Assembly (NCBI GenBank): GCA_044356555.1
Contig: JBIKWB010000002.1
Coordinates: 186,001-250,000 of the forward strand
Length of the DNA: 64,000 nt
Origin: Tous-C4FEB sp044356555
GTDB lineage: Bacteria; Verrucomicrobiota; Verrucomicrobiia; Opitutales; Opitutaceae
Reading direction: 5' to 3'
The notes beneath the pieces were generated by a model that saw only the letters and a program-made list of their open reading frames with translations, was not told the DNA's origin and did not search any database. This document shows, one piece after another, positions 8,747-17,312 of the stretch. A program made the translations under genes and the position numbers. Position 1 is the stretch's first letter, and every line of letters starts with the position of its first letter.

Positions 8747-10687
8747 TCAGTTGGCCGGAGCGGCGCCGGGGGCGGCGGGCTTGACCGTCTTTATGGCGAG
8801 GGCGCGGGTGGCGATCTCGATCTTGAGGCGGGCGAGGTAGTCGGCGAAGGGCATGACGCCTTCGTCGCCTTTGGCGCGGCTGCGGACGCTGATCGACTGG
8901 GTCTCGGCTTCCTTGCCGCCGAGGACGAGGGTGTAGGGAACCTTGTCGATTTCGGCGCGGCGGATTTTGGCCCCGAGCTTGTCGCTCTGTTCGTCGAGTT
9001 TGGCGCGGACGCCGGCGGCCTTGAGCTGCGCGAGCAGTTGGGCGCCGTAGTCGTTGACGCGGTCGGTGATCGGCACGAGGCGGACTTGCTCGGGCGCAAG
9101 CCACACGGGGAAATCTCCGCCAAAGTGCTCGATGAGCACGCCGCAGAAACGCTCCATCGAACCAAAGGGCGCACGGTGGATCATGACGGGGCGGTGCGAC
9201 TGGTTGTCGGCGCCCATGTAGTGAAGGTCGAAGCGGACGGGCAGGTTGTAGTCGACCTGGACGGTGCCAAGCTGCCACTCGCGGCCGATCACGTCTTTGA
9301 TGACGAAGTCGATTTTGGGGCCGTAAAACGCGGCCTCGCCGGGTTCTTCGGTGAAGGGCACGCCGAGGGTCTTGGCGGCCTCGCGGCAGGCGTTCTCGGC
9401 TTTGTCCCAGTTGGCGGTGTCGCCGGTGTATTTGTTGGAGTCGGGATCGCGGAGGCCGACACGCACGCGATAGTCGGCCATACCGAGGGTGGTGAGGACG
9501 GTTTTTACGAGGGCGAGACAGCCGAGGACTTCGGCGGCGACCTGATCCTCGGTGCAGAAGAGATGAGCGTCGTCCTGCGTGAAGCCGCGGACGCGGGTCA
9601 TGCCGTTGAGTTCGCCGGACTGCTCCCAGCGGTAAACGGTGCCGAACTCGGCGAGACGCACGGGGAGATCGCGGTAGCTGTGCGGCTGGGAGGCAAAGAT
9701 CTTGATATGATGCGGGCAGTTCATCGGCTTCAGCATGAAGCCATCGAGGAGCTTGGCCGGATCCATGACGCGGTCCTTGCCGATCATTTCTTTGCCCACG
9801 CGGTGGTTGAGCTGGTCGGCAAATTGCGAGGAAACGGCTTCGAGACGCGCGGTGAGTTCGGCGCAGCCGCAGCCTTCGGCGGACATCTTGGCGAGAGCGT
9901 CGGGCTCGGCGAACGCGGGGAACTGTGACTCCTTGTAGTAGGGGAAGTGGCCCGAGGTTTTGTAGAGCGAGAGTTTGCCGATGTGCGGCGTGAAGACCTG
10001 CGAGTAACCCTGCTTGCGGAGCTCGCCGCCGATGAAATCCTGCAATTCCTGGCGGATGATCGAGCCGTTGGGCGTCCAGAGGATGAGGCCTTGGCCGACA
10101 TCTTCGTCGATGTGGAAGAGCTTCAGATCGCGGCCGAGTTTACGGTGGTCGCGGGCCTTGGCCTGCTCCTGGCGGTCGAGGTATTGGTCGAGTTCCTCGC
10201 GCGTGGGGAAGGCGGTGCCGTAGATGCGTTGGAGCTGCTTGTTCTTCTCGTCGCCGCGGTGATACGCGCCGGCGATGGACAGAAGTTTGAAGGCTTTGAG
10301 TTTGGAGGAGTAGCGCACGTGCGTGCCGGCGCAGAGGTCCATGAACTCGCCGTTCTGGTAGAAGGAGATTTTCTCGTCGGCGGGGATGTCGGCGAGACGG
10401 CCGAGTTTGTAGCGTTCTTGGCCGCGGGAGATGATAAGCGCGGTGGCTTCCTCGCGGGAGAGTTCTTTGCGGTAAAACGGCTGGTTCTCGCCGGCGACTT
10501 TCTTCATCTCGGCTTCGATTTTGATGAGGTCGTCGGCGGTGAATTTATGGTCTAGATCGAAGTCGTAGTAGAAGCCGGTGTCGGTGGGCGGGCCGATGTC
10601 GAGTTTGGCGTCGGGGAAAAGACGGAGGACAGCCGTCGCAAGGATGTGCGAGGCCGAGTGGCGGAGTTCTTCGAGGGGAGACATCAT
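8747..10687 (-). CDS. thrS: Threonine-tRNA ligase lacking the TGS domain
   Basis: The protein begins almost directly with the second N-terminal editing domain: H10-x-x-x-H14 of LRHSASHILA is the HxxxH zinc/editing motif, so the usual 60-residue TGS domain is absent. The editing domain continues with MDLCAGTHV and is followed by the class II catalytic core (motif 2 around RVRGFTQDDAHLF, and MIHRAPFGSMERF near the C-terminus) and an anticodon-binding domain. An insertion of about 60 residues, including GCGCAELTARLEAVSSQFA, precedes the conserved MLKPMNCPHH zinc-site region. The enzyme charges tRNA-Thr in the cytoplasm. Starts at 10687 or 10684 (MM) are both possible; upstream in-frame codons translate the AT-rich repeat and are rejected. 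It lies in a cysS-thrS minus-strand pair. Confidence 0.93.
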   Translation of the reverse strand: MMSPLEELRHSASHILATAVLRLFPDAKLDIGPPTDTGFYYDFDLDHKFTADDLIKIEAEMKKVAGENQPFYRKELSREEATALIISRGQERYKLGRLADIPADEKISFYQNGEFMDLCAGTHVRYSSKLKAFKLLSIAGAYHRGDEKNKQLQRIYGTAFPTREELDQYLDRQEQAKARDHRKLGRDLKLFHIDEDVGQGLILWTPNGSIIRQELQDFIGGELRKQGYSQVFTPHIGKLSLYKTSGHFPYYKESQFPAFAEPDALAKMSAEGCGCAELTARLEAVSSQFADQLNHRVGKEMIGKDRVMDPAKLLDGFMLKPMNCPHHIKIFASQPHSYRDLPVRLAEFGTVYRWEQSGELNGMTRVRGFTQDDAHLFCTEDQVAAEVLGCLALVKTVLTTLGMADYRVRVGLRDPDSNKYTGDTANWDKAENACREAAKTLGVPFTEEPGEAAFYGPKIDFVIKDVIGREWQLGTVQVDYNLPVRFDLHYMGADNQSHRPVMIHRAPFGSMERFCGVLIEHFGGDFPVWLAPEQVRLVPITDRVNDYGAQLLAQLKAAGVRAKLDEQSDKLGAKIRRAEIDKVPYTLVLGGKEAETQSISVRSRAKGDEGVMPFADYLARLKIEIATRALAIKTVKPAAPGAAPAN

Positions 10688-10735
10688 GGGAATTTTCGAT
10701 TTTAGATTCTGGATTTTCGATTTCAGGACCGGCGG
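10688..10735. repeat. AT-rich 'AAATCGAAAATC' leader repeat upstream of thrS
   Basis: On the minus strand the 5' leader contains AAATCGAAAATCCAGAATC followed by TAAAATCGAAAATTCCC immediately before ATGATG. Conceptually it would encode the KSKIQNLKSKI peptide often produced by heptamer tandem repeats in cyanobacterial and other genomes. The same unit recurs upstream of the isomerase-like gene and of pyrB. Confidence 0.6.
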
Positions 10736-10746
10736 CCGGTGGCCTG

Positions 10747-12108
10747 TTATTTTTTCACCGGTTCGAGTTTGTAGGCGGTTTTGCTGTCGAGCATCGACCA
10801 ACCGGCGGCGGCGAGTTCCTGGCGGAGCGCGTCGGCGGCGGCGAAGTCTTTGGCCTGTTTGGCCGCCCAGCGTTTTTCGGCGAGGGCGGCGATGGCGGCG
10901 GGAATGTCGGTTTTCGTTTCGACCGCGAGGTTGAGCCCAAGGGCGAAGAGCACGGCGTCGAAAGAGCTCAGATCCACGTTAGTAGGGCCGCGGTTCACGA
11001 TTGAGAAGAGAGCGCCGAGCGCTCCGGGCGTATTGAGGTCGTCGTGCAACGAGGAGAACACGCTGGCGAACGTCTCGGCGTCCTTGCCGGCGGCAGTGCC
11101 CAACGAGGATCGGAATGTGCGCAACGAATTCAAGGCGCTCTCGGCGGCGCGCAGCGAATCCAACATGAAATTCAACTGCTTCCTTGGGTGGCCCATCAGC
11201 AGGGCATAGCGGACGGCCATCGGGGAGTAACCCTTCTCGACGAGATCGCCCAAGGTGTAGTAGTTGCCCTTGCTCTTGCTCATTGTGGTACCTTCCACGA
11301 GCAGGTGCTCGCTGTGATACCAGTGACGTGAAAAGGTCGTGCCGTTGCAGCACTGGCTCTGGGCGATTTCGTTTTCGTGGTGCGGGAAGAGCAGATCGAC
11401 GCCGCCGGTGTGGAGATCGATCGTGTTCCCCAAGATGGCCTTGCTCATGGCGCTGCACTCGATGTGCCAGCCGGGTCGGCCTTCGCCGGCGCCGCGCGGG
11501 CCGGGCCACTTCACGTCGCCGTCTTCGTCGGGCTTGTAAGCCTTCCAAAGCGCAAAGTCAGAGACAGAGTCTTTATGGTCAGCGTCGGCGACGGTGTTGG
11601 TGATCTTGAGTTCGCGCTCCTTGATGCGGGAAAGGGCGCCATAGCCGGGAAACGAATCGAGTTTGAAATACACGGAGCCGTCGGCGGCGCGGTAGGCGTT
11701 CCCTTTCTCCATGAGCACCTCGATCATGTTGACCTGCTCCTTGATGTAGCCGGTGGCGGTGGGCTCGGCGTGGGGGCGCAGGCAGCTGAGGGCGTCGCAG
11801 TCGGCGTGAAATTTATCGGTCCACTTTTTGGTGATCTCGGCGAGCGGGCGTTGCTCTTTTTGGGTCTGACCGATGGTGCGGTCGTCAACGTCGGTCAGGT
11901 TGCGGACGTGTTTTACTTTGTCGCGGCCGAACTGGAGCTCGAGCAGCCGACGGATGAGGTCGTTGACGACGAAGGTGCGAAAATTGCCGATGTGGGCGGG
12001 CGCGTAGACGGTCGGGCCGCAATTATAGAAGCGGACCACGCCGTCGGCGTGCGACGGCGTGACCGGTTTGAGGCGGCGGTCGAGGGAATCGTAAAGCTGA
12101 AGGGCCAT
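10747..12108 (-). CDS. cysS: Cysteine-tRNA ligase
   Basis: A 453-residue class I aminoacyl-tRNA synthetase. It shows the zinc ligand C30 in FYNCGPTVY, the HIGH-type motif in PAHIGNFRTF, the second zinc region (WHIECSAMS ... LLFPHHENEIAQS), and the KMSKS loop as TMSKSKGN. The C-terminal helical domain ends at MLDSKTAYKLEPVKK. Length and order match the family. It charges tRNA-Cys with cysteine. thrS follows after a 59-base gap holding the AT-rich repeat. Confidence 0.96.
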   Translation of the reverse strand: MALQLYDSLDRRLKPVTPSHADGVVRFYNCGPTVYAPAHIGNFRTFVVNDLIRRLLELQFGRDKVKHVRNLTDVDDRTIGQTQKEQRPLAEITKKWTDKFHADCDALSCLRPHAEPTATGYIKEQVNMIEVLMEKGNAYRAADGSVYFKLDSFPGYGALSRIKERELKITNTVADADHKDSVSDFALWKAYKPDEDGDVKWPGPRGAGEGRPGWHIECSAMSKAILGNTIDLHTGGVDLLFPHHENEIAQSQCCNGTTFSRHWYHSEHLLVEGTTMSKSKGNYYTLGDLVEKGYSPMAVRYALLMGHPRKQLNFMLDSLRAAESALNSLRTFRSSLGTAAGKDAETFASVFSSLHDDLNTPGALGALFSIVNRGPTNVDLSSFDAVLFALGLNLAVETKTDIPAAIAALAEKRWAAKQAKDFAAADALRQELAAAGWSMLDSKTAYKLEPVKK

Positions 12109-12336
12109 AATCGGAGAATCGGAAAGGAGGGTGTTAACGGAATTCCGACGGAGCGGAACGTTCTTTTTATCGGTCGGCGGACCGACGGTTTTCTGCCTGA
12201 CAGCGCGCGCGGGCGCCGGCGGTTGCGGTCAACAACCGCAGCCCGTAGTTCGCGCCAAAACGGAGCGAACCAAGGAGGTAGAAAAATTTGTGGCGGGCCG
12301 GCGCATGGCGTGATTCCTTCGCGGAGAAACACGGAT

Positions 12337-13347
12337 ATGGAGGACCACTTCAAGCTCGATTTAACCCAACGGCCGCGGCGCCTGCGCCGCACGGCGAGCC
12401 TGCGGTCGATGGTGGAAGAGACGGTGTTGCGGCCGGCGGATTTTGTCGCGCCGTTATTCGTAATCGACGGCAAGGCTTCGCCGGAGCCGATCGGTTCGAT
12501 GCCGGGGGTGCGGCGGATGAGCATCGGCGACGCGGTGAAGGAGTGCCGGGCGGTGGCGAAATTGGGCGTGCGGGCGGTCGCTTTATTTCCGAAGCTGGAC
12601 GTGCCTTTGAAAGATGCGGAGGGTAGCGCGGCGTTGAGCGAGGATGCGTTGATTTTGCGGGCGGTTCGTGCGGTGAAGCGGGCCGTGCCGGAGTTGACCG
12701 TAATGACGGATATCGCGCTCGATCCTTATACGACGCACGGGCACGACGGGGTATTGTCCGAAGACGGTCGCGAGGTGGCGAATGACCGGACGGTAAAAAT
12801 CCTCTCCGAGATGGCGGTGCTCCATGCGCGGGCGGGGGTCGATCTGGTGGCGCCGAGTGATATGATGGACGGCCGGGTCGGTGCGATCCGGCGCGCGCTG
12901 GATGCGGCGGGATTTGAGCAGACCGGGATCATGGCTTATTCCGTGAAGTTTGCCTCGGCCTATTATGGACCGTTTCGCGAAGCCGTAGGTAGTGCGCGAG
13001 CGGCGGGGACGGCACCGCTGGACAAAACGACCTATCAGATGAATCCGGCGAACCGCCGCGAGGCGCTCCGCGAGCTTGAACTCGATGACGCCGAGGGTGC
13101 GGATATCTTGATGGTGAAACCGGCAGGTCTCTATCTGGATATCATCCGCGACGTGCGTGGGGTGACAAAAAAGCCCATCGCGGCTTATCAAGTTTCGGGC
13201 GAATATGCGCAAATCCACGCGGCTGCCGAGCGCGGCTGGCTTGAGTTGGTGCCGGCGCGAAACGAGTCGTTGCTCGCGATCAAGCGGGCGGGTGCCGACT
13301 TGATCTTGACGTATTTCGCCAAAGACATGGCGCTGGCTTTGCGTTAA
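12337..13347 (+). CDS. hemB: Delta-aminolevulinic acid dehydratase (porphobilinogen synthase)
   Basis: The start at 12337 (MEDHFKLDLTQRPRRLRR) gives 336 residues, the family length; the frame stays open far upstream only because it runs antisense to cysS. The two Schiff-base lysines are K204 (AYSVKFASAYYG) and K261 (LMVKPAGLYLD). The metal-site stretch beginning at D125 reads DIALDPYTTHGHDG, with aspartates where zinc-dependent enzymes have cysteines, so this should be the magnesium-type enzyme. It condenses two 5-aminolevulinate molecules to porphobilinogen for haem synthesis. The gene is divergent from cysS and 21 bases ahead of a small membrane protein gene. Confidence 0.95.
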   Translation: MEDHFKLDLTQRPRRLRRTASLRSMVEETVLRPADFVAPLFVIDGKASPEPIGSMPGVRRMSIGDAVKECRAVAKLGVRAVALFPKLDVPLKDAEGSAALSEDALILRAVRAVKRAVPELTVMTDIALDPYTTHGHDGVLSEDGREVANDRTVKILSEMAVLHARAGVDLVAPSDMMDGRVGAIRRALDAAGFEQTGIMAYSVKFASAYYGPFREAVGSARAAGTAPLDKTTYQMNPANRREALRELELDDAEGADILMVKPAGLYLDIIRDVRGVTKKPIAAYQVSGEYAQIHAAAERGWLELVPARNESLLAIKRAGADLILTYFAKDMALALR

Positions 13348-13368
13348 AATTCACGCTTGGTTTTTCCC

Positions 13369-13653
13369 ATGAGCACCCCGCCCGTAATTCTTCCGCGCAG
13401 CATCGCCCAGTGGGCCGTCACCGTGATTTTTGGGCTGCTGAGCCTGGCGTTTTTGTTTCGCGCGGGCCAGTTCGGCTACAAGTGGCTGAGCGGGGTGGTC
13501 GAGGGCGACACCAACTTCAAGGCCATGACGATCTGGGCGCTGATCTACGTGGTGGTGTGCGCCGGGATCGCGGCGGTGGCGTATTTCATGCCGCGTGAGA
13601 CGGAGGAAAACGAGGTTTCCGAAGAAAATCAGAAAGCCGAGCGGGGGACCTGA
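13369..13653 (+). CDS. Small two-helix membrane protein
   Basis: The ATG at 13369 gives 94 residues with two hydrophobic segments, WAVTVIFGLLSLAFLFRAG and MTIWALIYVVVCAGIAAVAYF, and a highly charged Glu/Lys-rich C-terminus. It probably sits in the inner membrane. The start at 13357 (TTG) is less likely. It follows hemB by 21 bases and is likely co-transcribed. I do not recognise a family. Confidence 0.65.
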   Translation: MSTPPVILPRSIAQWAVTVIFGLLSLAFLFRAGQFGYKWLSGVVEGDTNFKAMTIWALIYVVVCAGIAAVAYFMPRETEENEVSEENQKAERGT

Positions 13654-13976
13654 AGAGAATCGCTGGGCATGGGCCGCGGGTCTTGAGCCGGATTTTGTTG
13701 GGCGAGACAGGTGTTTAGTTCGCAGGCGTTTCGGTCGCGAACCAAGGGGACTTTATCTTTTTCAGCGTAGAGCGAGAAACCGCCGGCGGTTTGAACGGCT
13801 TTGTCGACCGTCAGATCCGCGGTCCAAATGATGCGGCCGGGTTTGGCCACCTTGCCGCTGACGTAAACAAACCGTTCGGTGACGCTCACGGAAACATCAA
13901 CCGAGGTATAAACCTTTTTTGAGATGTAGGCGGCGCGAATCCCGGTGGAGATCGGCCGGGCTTTGAATGGGCACAA
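13629..13976 (-). pseudogene. 5'-truncated polysaccharide-export (SLBB) protein remnant
   Basis: The conceptual 115-residue product holds a good SLBB-type beta-grasp segment (VSVSVTERFVYVSGKVAKPG, then LTVDKAVQTAGGF). It ends with a DPRPMPSDSLQVPRSAF tail that closely matches the usual end of Wza/KpsD-like outer-membrane polysaccharide-export proteins. The usual signal peptide and most of the Poly_export domain before it are missing. The only available start is a TTG at 13976 lying inside the terminator of the next gene. I therefore read it as the surviving 3' end of a longer gene. A genuine short SLBB protein is the alternative. Its 3' end overlaps the small membrane protein gene by 25 bases in the opposite orientation. 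Confidence 0.5.
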
Positions 13977-14003
13977 AAAAGCGGCGGTCGAAAAGACCGC
14001 CGC
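13975..14003 (-). terminator. Rho-independent terminator of the acidic-tail protein gene
   Basis: GCGGCGGTC (13981-13989), loop GAAAA, and GACCGCCGC (13995-14003) form a perfect 9-bp stem followed on the minus strand by TTTTTT. It lies 17 bases after the stop codon at 14021. Confidence 0.85.
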
Positions 14004-14020
14004 CGAGATATTACTTGGAA

Positions 14021-14830
14021 TTATTTTTTCTTGGAGCCGCGAGCGGGCTTCTTGGGCGCGTCGTCATCATCGTCGAGGGACCTGGACTTTTTCGGCGCGT
14101 CATCGTCGTCGTCGGTGTCTTCGTCATCGTCGTCCTTTTTCTTCTTTTCGTCGTCATCCTCATCCTCGTCGTCATCGCCGTCCCACTTGAGCGAATCGTC
14201 GTTCTTGAGTTTCTCTTCTTCGGCGGCGTCGATCTCGGGCAAGTCGTCATCGGTCTCGTCTTCAGCGTCTTTGGCCGGAGCTTCGTCGTCGCCGTCGTAG
14301 CCGGCGGGCATGAAATCGAGAATGGCGGTGAGCTCTTCGAAGGTGTGGACCGCTTTTCCCTCGATGAACGAGCTGTTTTGGTCCTCCCGGATCTCGTCCT
14401 CGACTTCATCGACCGAGAGCTTGGACTCGAATTTGAAGAGGTCATTCAGCATCTTCACGCGGCAGCGGGTGAGATGGTCGAGCAGATCGGCGTAGGGGCC
14501 GTTTTCCTCGTCGAGGGTATCGGCGAGGGCAAAGAGTTTGTCGTCGGATTCGACGATGGATTCTTTCACGCGCTTGAGGCGCACCTTGCCGTTGCCGAGG
14601 TCTTTCTCGATTCGGAAAGGGATAAACGCTGCGTCGAACATCTCTTGGTCGAAACCATAGTCGCGCAGGGAATCGACGAGCTCGATGAGATGGGCGACTT
14701 GGCGCGGATCGACGATGCTGAGGCCGTCGACATCCCACCGCACGGGATCGGAAGTCTCATTGACCCACCAATTATGGTCGTCACCGAGACGAACGTTACA
14801 CCAGCTGAGAGTAGAAGTTGCTTTGGCCAT
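14021..14830 (-). CDS. Conserved-looking protein with extreme Asp-rich C-terminal tail
   Basis: The 269-residue protein has a structured N-terminal region of about 175 residues. It includes a WWVNETSDPVRWDVDGLSIV start, a helical SLRDYGFDQEMFDAAF segment, and a VKMLNDLFKFESKLSVDEVEDEI helix. The final 90 residues are almost entirely Asp, Glu and Lys, with runs such as DDDDEDTDDDDDAPKKS, and end in a basic KKPARGSKKK tip. There is no signal peptide or recognised domain. The acidic tail suggests binding to basic proteins, nucleic-acid mimicry or metal binding, but this is inference. It has its own strong terminator and is divergent from pyrD. Confidence 0.75.
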   Translation of the reverse strand: MAKATSTLSWCNVRLGDDHNWWVNETSDPVRWDVDGLSIVDPRQVAHLIELVDSLRDYGFDQEMFDAAFIPFRIEKDLGNGKVRLKRVKESIVESDDKLFALADTLDEENGPYADLLDHLTRCRVKMLNDLFKFESKLSVDEVEDEIREDQNSSFIEGKAVHTFEELTAILDFMPAGYDGDDEAPAKDAEDETDDDLPEIDAAEEEKLKNDDSLKWDGDDDEDEDDDEKKKKDDDDEDTDDDDDAPKKSRSLDDDDDAPKKPARGSKKK

Positions 14831-15004
14831 GAAAGGGAAAAATTTTTCTCAACGTGCGAGGGGTGTTTCAAAAAACAAGCACAAAACCGGGAGTAAGTTA
14901 CAGGAGTGTGGCGGGAACATTTTTGCTCATCGGAATCGGGGCGGCGGGGTCGGAGACGGTTCGGACTCTTGCGTTTTTTTGAGCGGGTTTCAGGGTCGGG
15001 CGTC

Positions 15005-16054
15005 ATGGGAATGATCTACGAAAAACTTTTTCGGCCGGTGTTGTTCCGGCAGGATTCGGAACGGGCGCACGAGCACGGAGTGGACGCGATGGCGCTGCTG
15101 GCGAAACTCGCACCGTTGCGGCGGGCGCTGGAGCTTTACTCGCGTTTGGATGCGGGGCGGTTCCGGCCCGTGAAGGTCTTCGGCCTCGAATTTCCGAATC
15201 GGGTCGGCTTGGCGGCGGGTTTCGACAAAAACGCCCGGGCTTGGCCGGCGGCGGCGGCGATGGGATTTGGTCACGTCGAGATCGGCACCGTGACCGCGCT
15301 CGCCCAGGACGGAAATCCGAAGCCCCGAATGTTCCGATATCCGGCCGAGGAAGCCGTGATCAACCGGATGGGTTTCAATAACGAGGGATCGGCGGCGGTG
15401 GCGGCGCGCCTCGCTGGACAGCCGGGGCGGGGAGCGAGGACGATCCCGTTGGGAGTGAATCTGGGCAAGTCGAAGGTCGCGGATATCGACCGGGCGACGG
15501 AAGATTATCTGGCGAGCTTCGCGAGATTGGCGGACTTCGCCGACTATCTGGTGCTAAACGTTTCCAGTCCCAATACGCCGGGTCTGCGCCAACTGCAGGA
15601 CGAGTCGAGGCTCCGTGAACTTTTGGGCGCCATCACGGCGGCGAACCGGGCGAGGTCGATGCGGGTGCCGGTGCTTTTGAAGATCGCGCCGGATCTGACT
15701 TGGGCGCAGGTCGACGCGGTGTTGGGCGTAATCGACGAGTTTCGCCTCGACGGCGTGATCGCGACGAACACGACGCTGGCCCGGCCGGGATTTTTCGCTT
15801 CGGTGAATGAAGCGGGCGGTCTTAGCGGTGCGCCCGTGCGCCGACGCTCGACGCAACTCGTCAGCTACATTTCAAAAAAGACGGAGGGAAAATTGCCGAT
15901 TATCGGGGTGGGCGGAATCACGGATGTGATCGGAGCGGCGGAGAAACTCGATGCGGGCGCTTCACTTGTGCAGGTGTATACGGGCATGATTTACCGCGGG
16001 CCGTTCTTCGCGGCGGAGTTGGCGCACGGGGTATCGGCACGGGACGCGCGTTGA
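15005..16054 (+). CDS. pyrD: Dihydroorotate dehydrogenase (quinone), class 2
   Basis: The start at 15005 (MGMIYEKLFRPVLFRQDSER) gives 349 residues; 15011 is a possible alternative. The N-terminal helical extension is the quinone- and membrane-associating part of class 2 enzymes. FMN-barrel signatures are VGLAAGFDKNARA, NRMGFNNEGS, and LNVSSPNTPGLR with the class 2 catalytic serine, followed by LLKIAPDLT, IATNTTLAR and GVGGI. It oxidises dihydroorotate to orotate with quinone reduction at the inner membrane. It stands alone, far from the pyrRBC operon and from pyrE. Confidence 0.95.
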   Translation: MGMIYEKLFRPVLFRQDSERAHEHGVDAMALLAKLAPLRRALELYSRLDAGRFRPVKVFGLEFPNRVGLAAGFDKNARAWPAAAAMGFGHVEIGTVTALAQDGNPKPRMFRYPAEEAVINRMGFNNEGSAAVAARLAGQPGRGARTIPLGVNLGKSKVADIDRATEDYLASFARLADFADYLVLNVSSPNTPGLRQLQDESRLRELLGAITAANRARSMRVPVLLKIAPDLTWAQVDAVLGVIDEFRLDGVIATNTTLARPGFFASVNEAGGLSGAPVRRRSTQLVSYISKKTEGKLPIIGVGGITDVIGAAEKLDAGASLVQVYTGMIYRGPFFAAELAHGVSARDAR

Positions 16055-16163
16055 GCGGGGCACGCGGAACGGGTCGGCATTGTGGGTAAACCGAAACCAG
16101 GCGCAGGTCAGTTGCCGGTGATTTCGAAACTTGGTCGGGGCGCCCACGCCATGCCGAACTCCA

Positions 16164-17102
16164 TCAGATCGACCAGTCTTCGGGGCTCGGGGCGGGAGGC
16201 TGGGATGATATGATCGCGGCTTCCAGTTTGCGGCGGGGACGAATGACCACGTTGTCCCCTTTCTGTTGAACGATGCTGTGCGCGGGCACGGATTGGAGGA
16301 GCCAGACGTTGCCGCCGATAATGCTGTGCGCTCCTATGCGCGTGTCGCCCCCGAGAATGGTGGCGTGGGCATAGATGGTGACGTGATCCTCGATGTCGGG
16401 ATGACGCTTCACGCCCTTGATCGGGTGGCCGTCGTTGTCGACCTCGAAGGATTTCGCGCCGAGGGTGACGCCTTGGTAGATTTTGACGTGGCTGCCGATG
16501 GTGCAGGACTCGCCGATGACGACGCCGGTGGCGTGGTCGATAAAGAAGTGCGGACCGATGCGGGCTCCCGGATGAATGTCGGTGCCGGTGCGTTCGTGGG
16601 CATACTCGGTCAACATGCGGGGCAGAAGTGGCACGCCGAGAGTGTAGAGCACGTGGGCGATGCGCTGGAGTGAAATCGCCAGCACGCAGGGGTAAGCCAG
16701 AATGATCTCCTCGACGCTGCGGGCTGCGGGGTCCCCCTGATAGGCGGCGGTGACGTCGGTCTGGATAATGCGCCGCAGTTCCGGGAGTCGCTCGAGGGCC
16801 TGCGCGGTAAGCGCCCGGGCGGACGCGGCGGGATCCGGTGCGCGGGCGAAGCGCAGGCACTTTTCCACCTCGGTATTGAGGCGAAGTTCGATGCCGGCGA
16901 GAAGGCGGCTGACATGGGCGGGCACGGCGTTTTTCTCCAAAGCCACGGCCTCGAAGTAGCCGGGAAAAAGCAGGTGCATGCAGTCGCGCGCGAGAGTGTT
17001 GACCGAGTCTTGGGCGGGCAGATTTACCCCATCGAGGTGGTTGATGCCGCCGTCGGATTCATAGGAGGCAAGGAGCGCGGCTTGGACGGCGTCGAGGGAC
17101 AT
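16164..17102 (-). CDS. cysE: Serine O-acetyltransferase (EpsC/CysE type)
   Basis: A 312-residue protein with an N-terminal helical domain (residues about 1-170, including QTDVTAAYQGDPAA and YPCVLAISLQRIAHVLY). A left-handed beta-helix follows, built from hexapeptide repeats (IHPGARIGPHFFIDHATGVV, IGESCTIGSHVKIYQGVTLG, TIYAHATILGG). The HxxGxxIGxxFFIDH pattern and the substrate histidines are those of serine acetyltransferases. The long N-terminal domain matches the EpsC group. It makes O-acetylserine from acetyl-CoA and serine for cysteine synthesis. A hairpin sits 20 bases upstream of the start. Confidence 0.9.
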   Translation of the reverse strand: MSLDAVQAALLASYESDGGINHLDGVNLPAQDSVNTLARDCMHLLFPGYFEAVALEKNAVPAHVSRLLAGIELRLNTEVEKCLRFARAPDPAASARALTAQALERLPELRRIIQTDVTAAYQGDPAARSVEEIILAYPCVLAISLQRIAHVLYTLGVPLLPRMLTEYAHERTGTDIHPGARIGPHFFIDHATGVVIGESCTIGSHVKIYQGVTLGAKSFEVDNDGHPIKGVKRHPDIEDHVTIYAHATILGGDTRIGAHSIIGGNVWLLQSVPAHSIVQQKGDNVVIRPRRKLEAAIISSQPPAPSPEDWSI

Positions 17103-17121
17103 GGCTTCGGGACGCGGAGAG

Positions 17122-17147
17122 TTTGACCGTGCTCCACGACGGTCAAA
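17122..17147. promoter_or_regulatory. Inverted repeat just upstream of cysE
   Basis: TTTGACCGT (17122-17130) and ACGGTCAAA (17139-17147) form a perfect 9-bp inverted repeat with an eight-base spacer, 20 bases before the cysE start. It could be an operator or a 5' UTR hairpin; no T run follows on either side, so a terminator is less likely. Confidence 0.45.
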
Positions 17148-17176
17148 GCCAATTTCGGCGTTTTCGTTTTCGGGGC

Positions 17177-17206
17177 TTTACAAGGCGGAGGCGATTTCAC
17201 TTATTC
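17177..17206 (+). promoter_or_regulatory. Possible tRNA-Leu promoter
   Basis: TTTACA at 17177 and TTATTC at 17201 with an 18-base spacer could be -35 and -10 elements, placing initiation near the tRNA start at 17228. The -10 match is weak. Confidence 0.25.
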
Positions 17207-17227
17207 CGCCTTCCTCTGTTCATTTTT

Positions 17228-17312
17228 GCTCGGGTGGTGGAATTGGTAGACACACACGTTTGAGGGGCGTGTGCCGTAAGGCGTGCAGGTTCGAGTCCTG
17301 TCCCGAGCACCA
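17228..17312 (+). tRNA. tRNA-Leu (anticodon GAG)
   Basis: The acceptor arms GCTCGGG (17228-17234) and CCCGAGC (17302-17308) pair perfectly, followed by discriminator A and an encoded CCA. The anticodon stem CACGT/GCGTG encloses the loop TTGAGGG, giving GAG, which reads CUC and CUU. The T arm GCAGGTTCGAGTCCTGT is canonical. The long variable arm (TGCCGTAAGGCGT) confirms a class II tRNA. Confidence 0.95.

Noticed and set aside
8189..9928. 579-codon plus-strand frame opposite thrS and the TPR gene
   Set aside because: Gly/Val/Asp-biased translation typical of the antisense of a high-GC gene; both opposite genes have clear families.
11377..12336. Long N-terminal extension of hemB
   Set aside because: The frame is open only because it is antisense to cysS; family length and the N-terminus fix the start at 12337.
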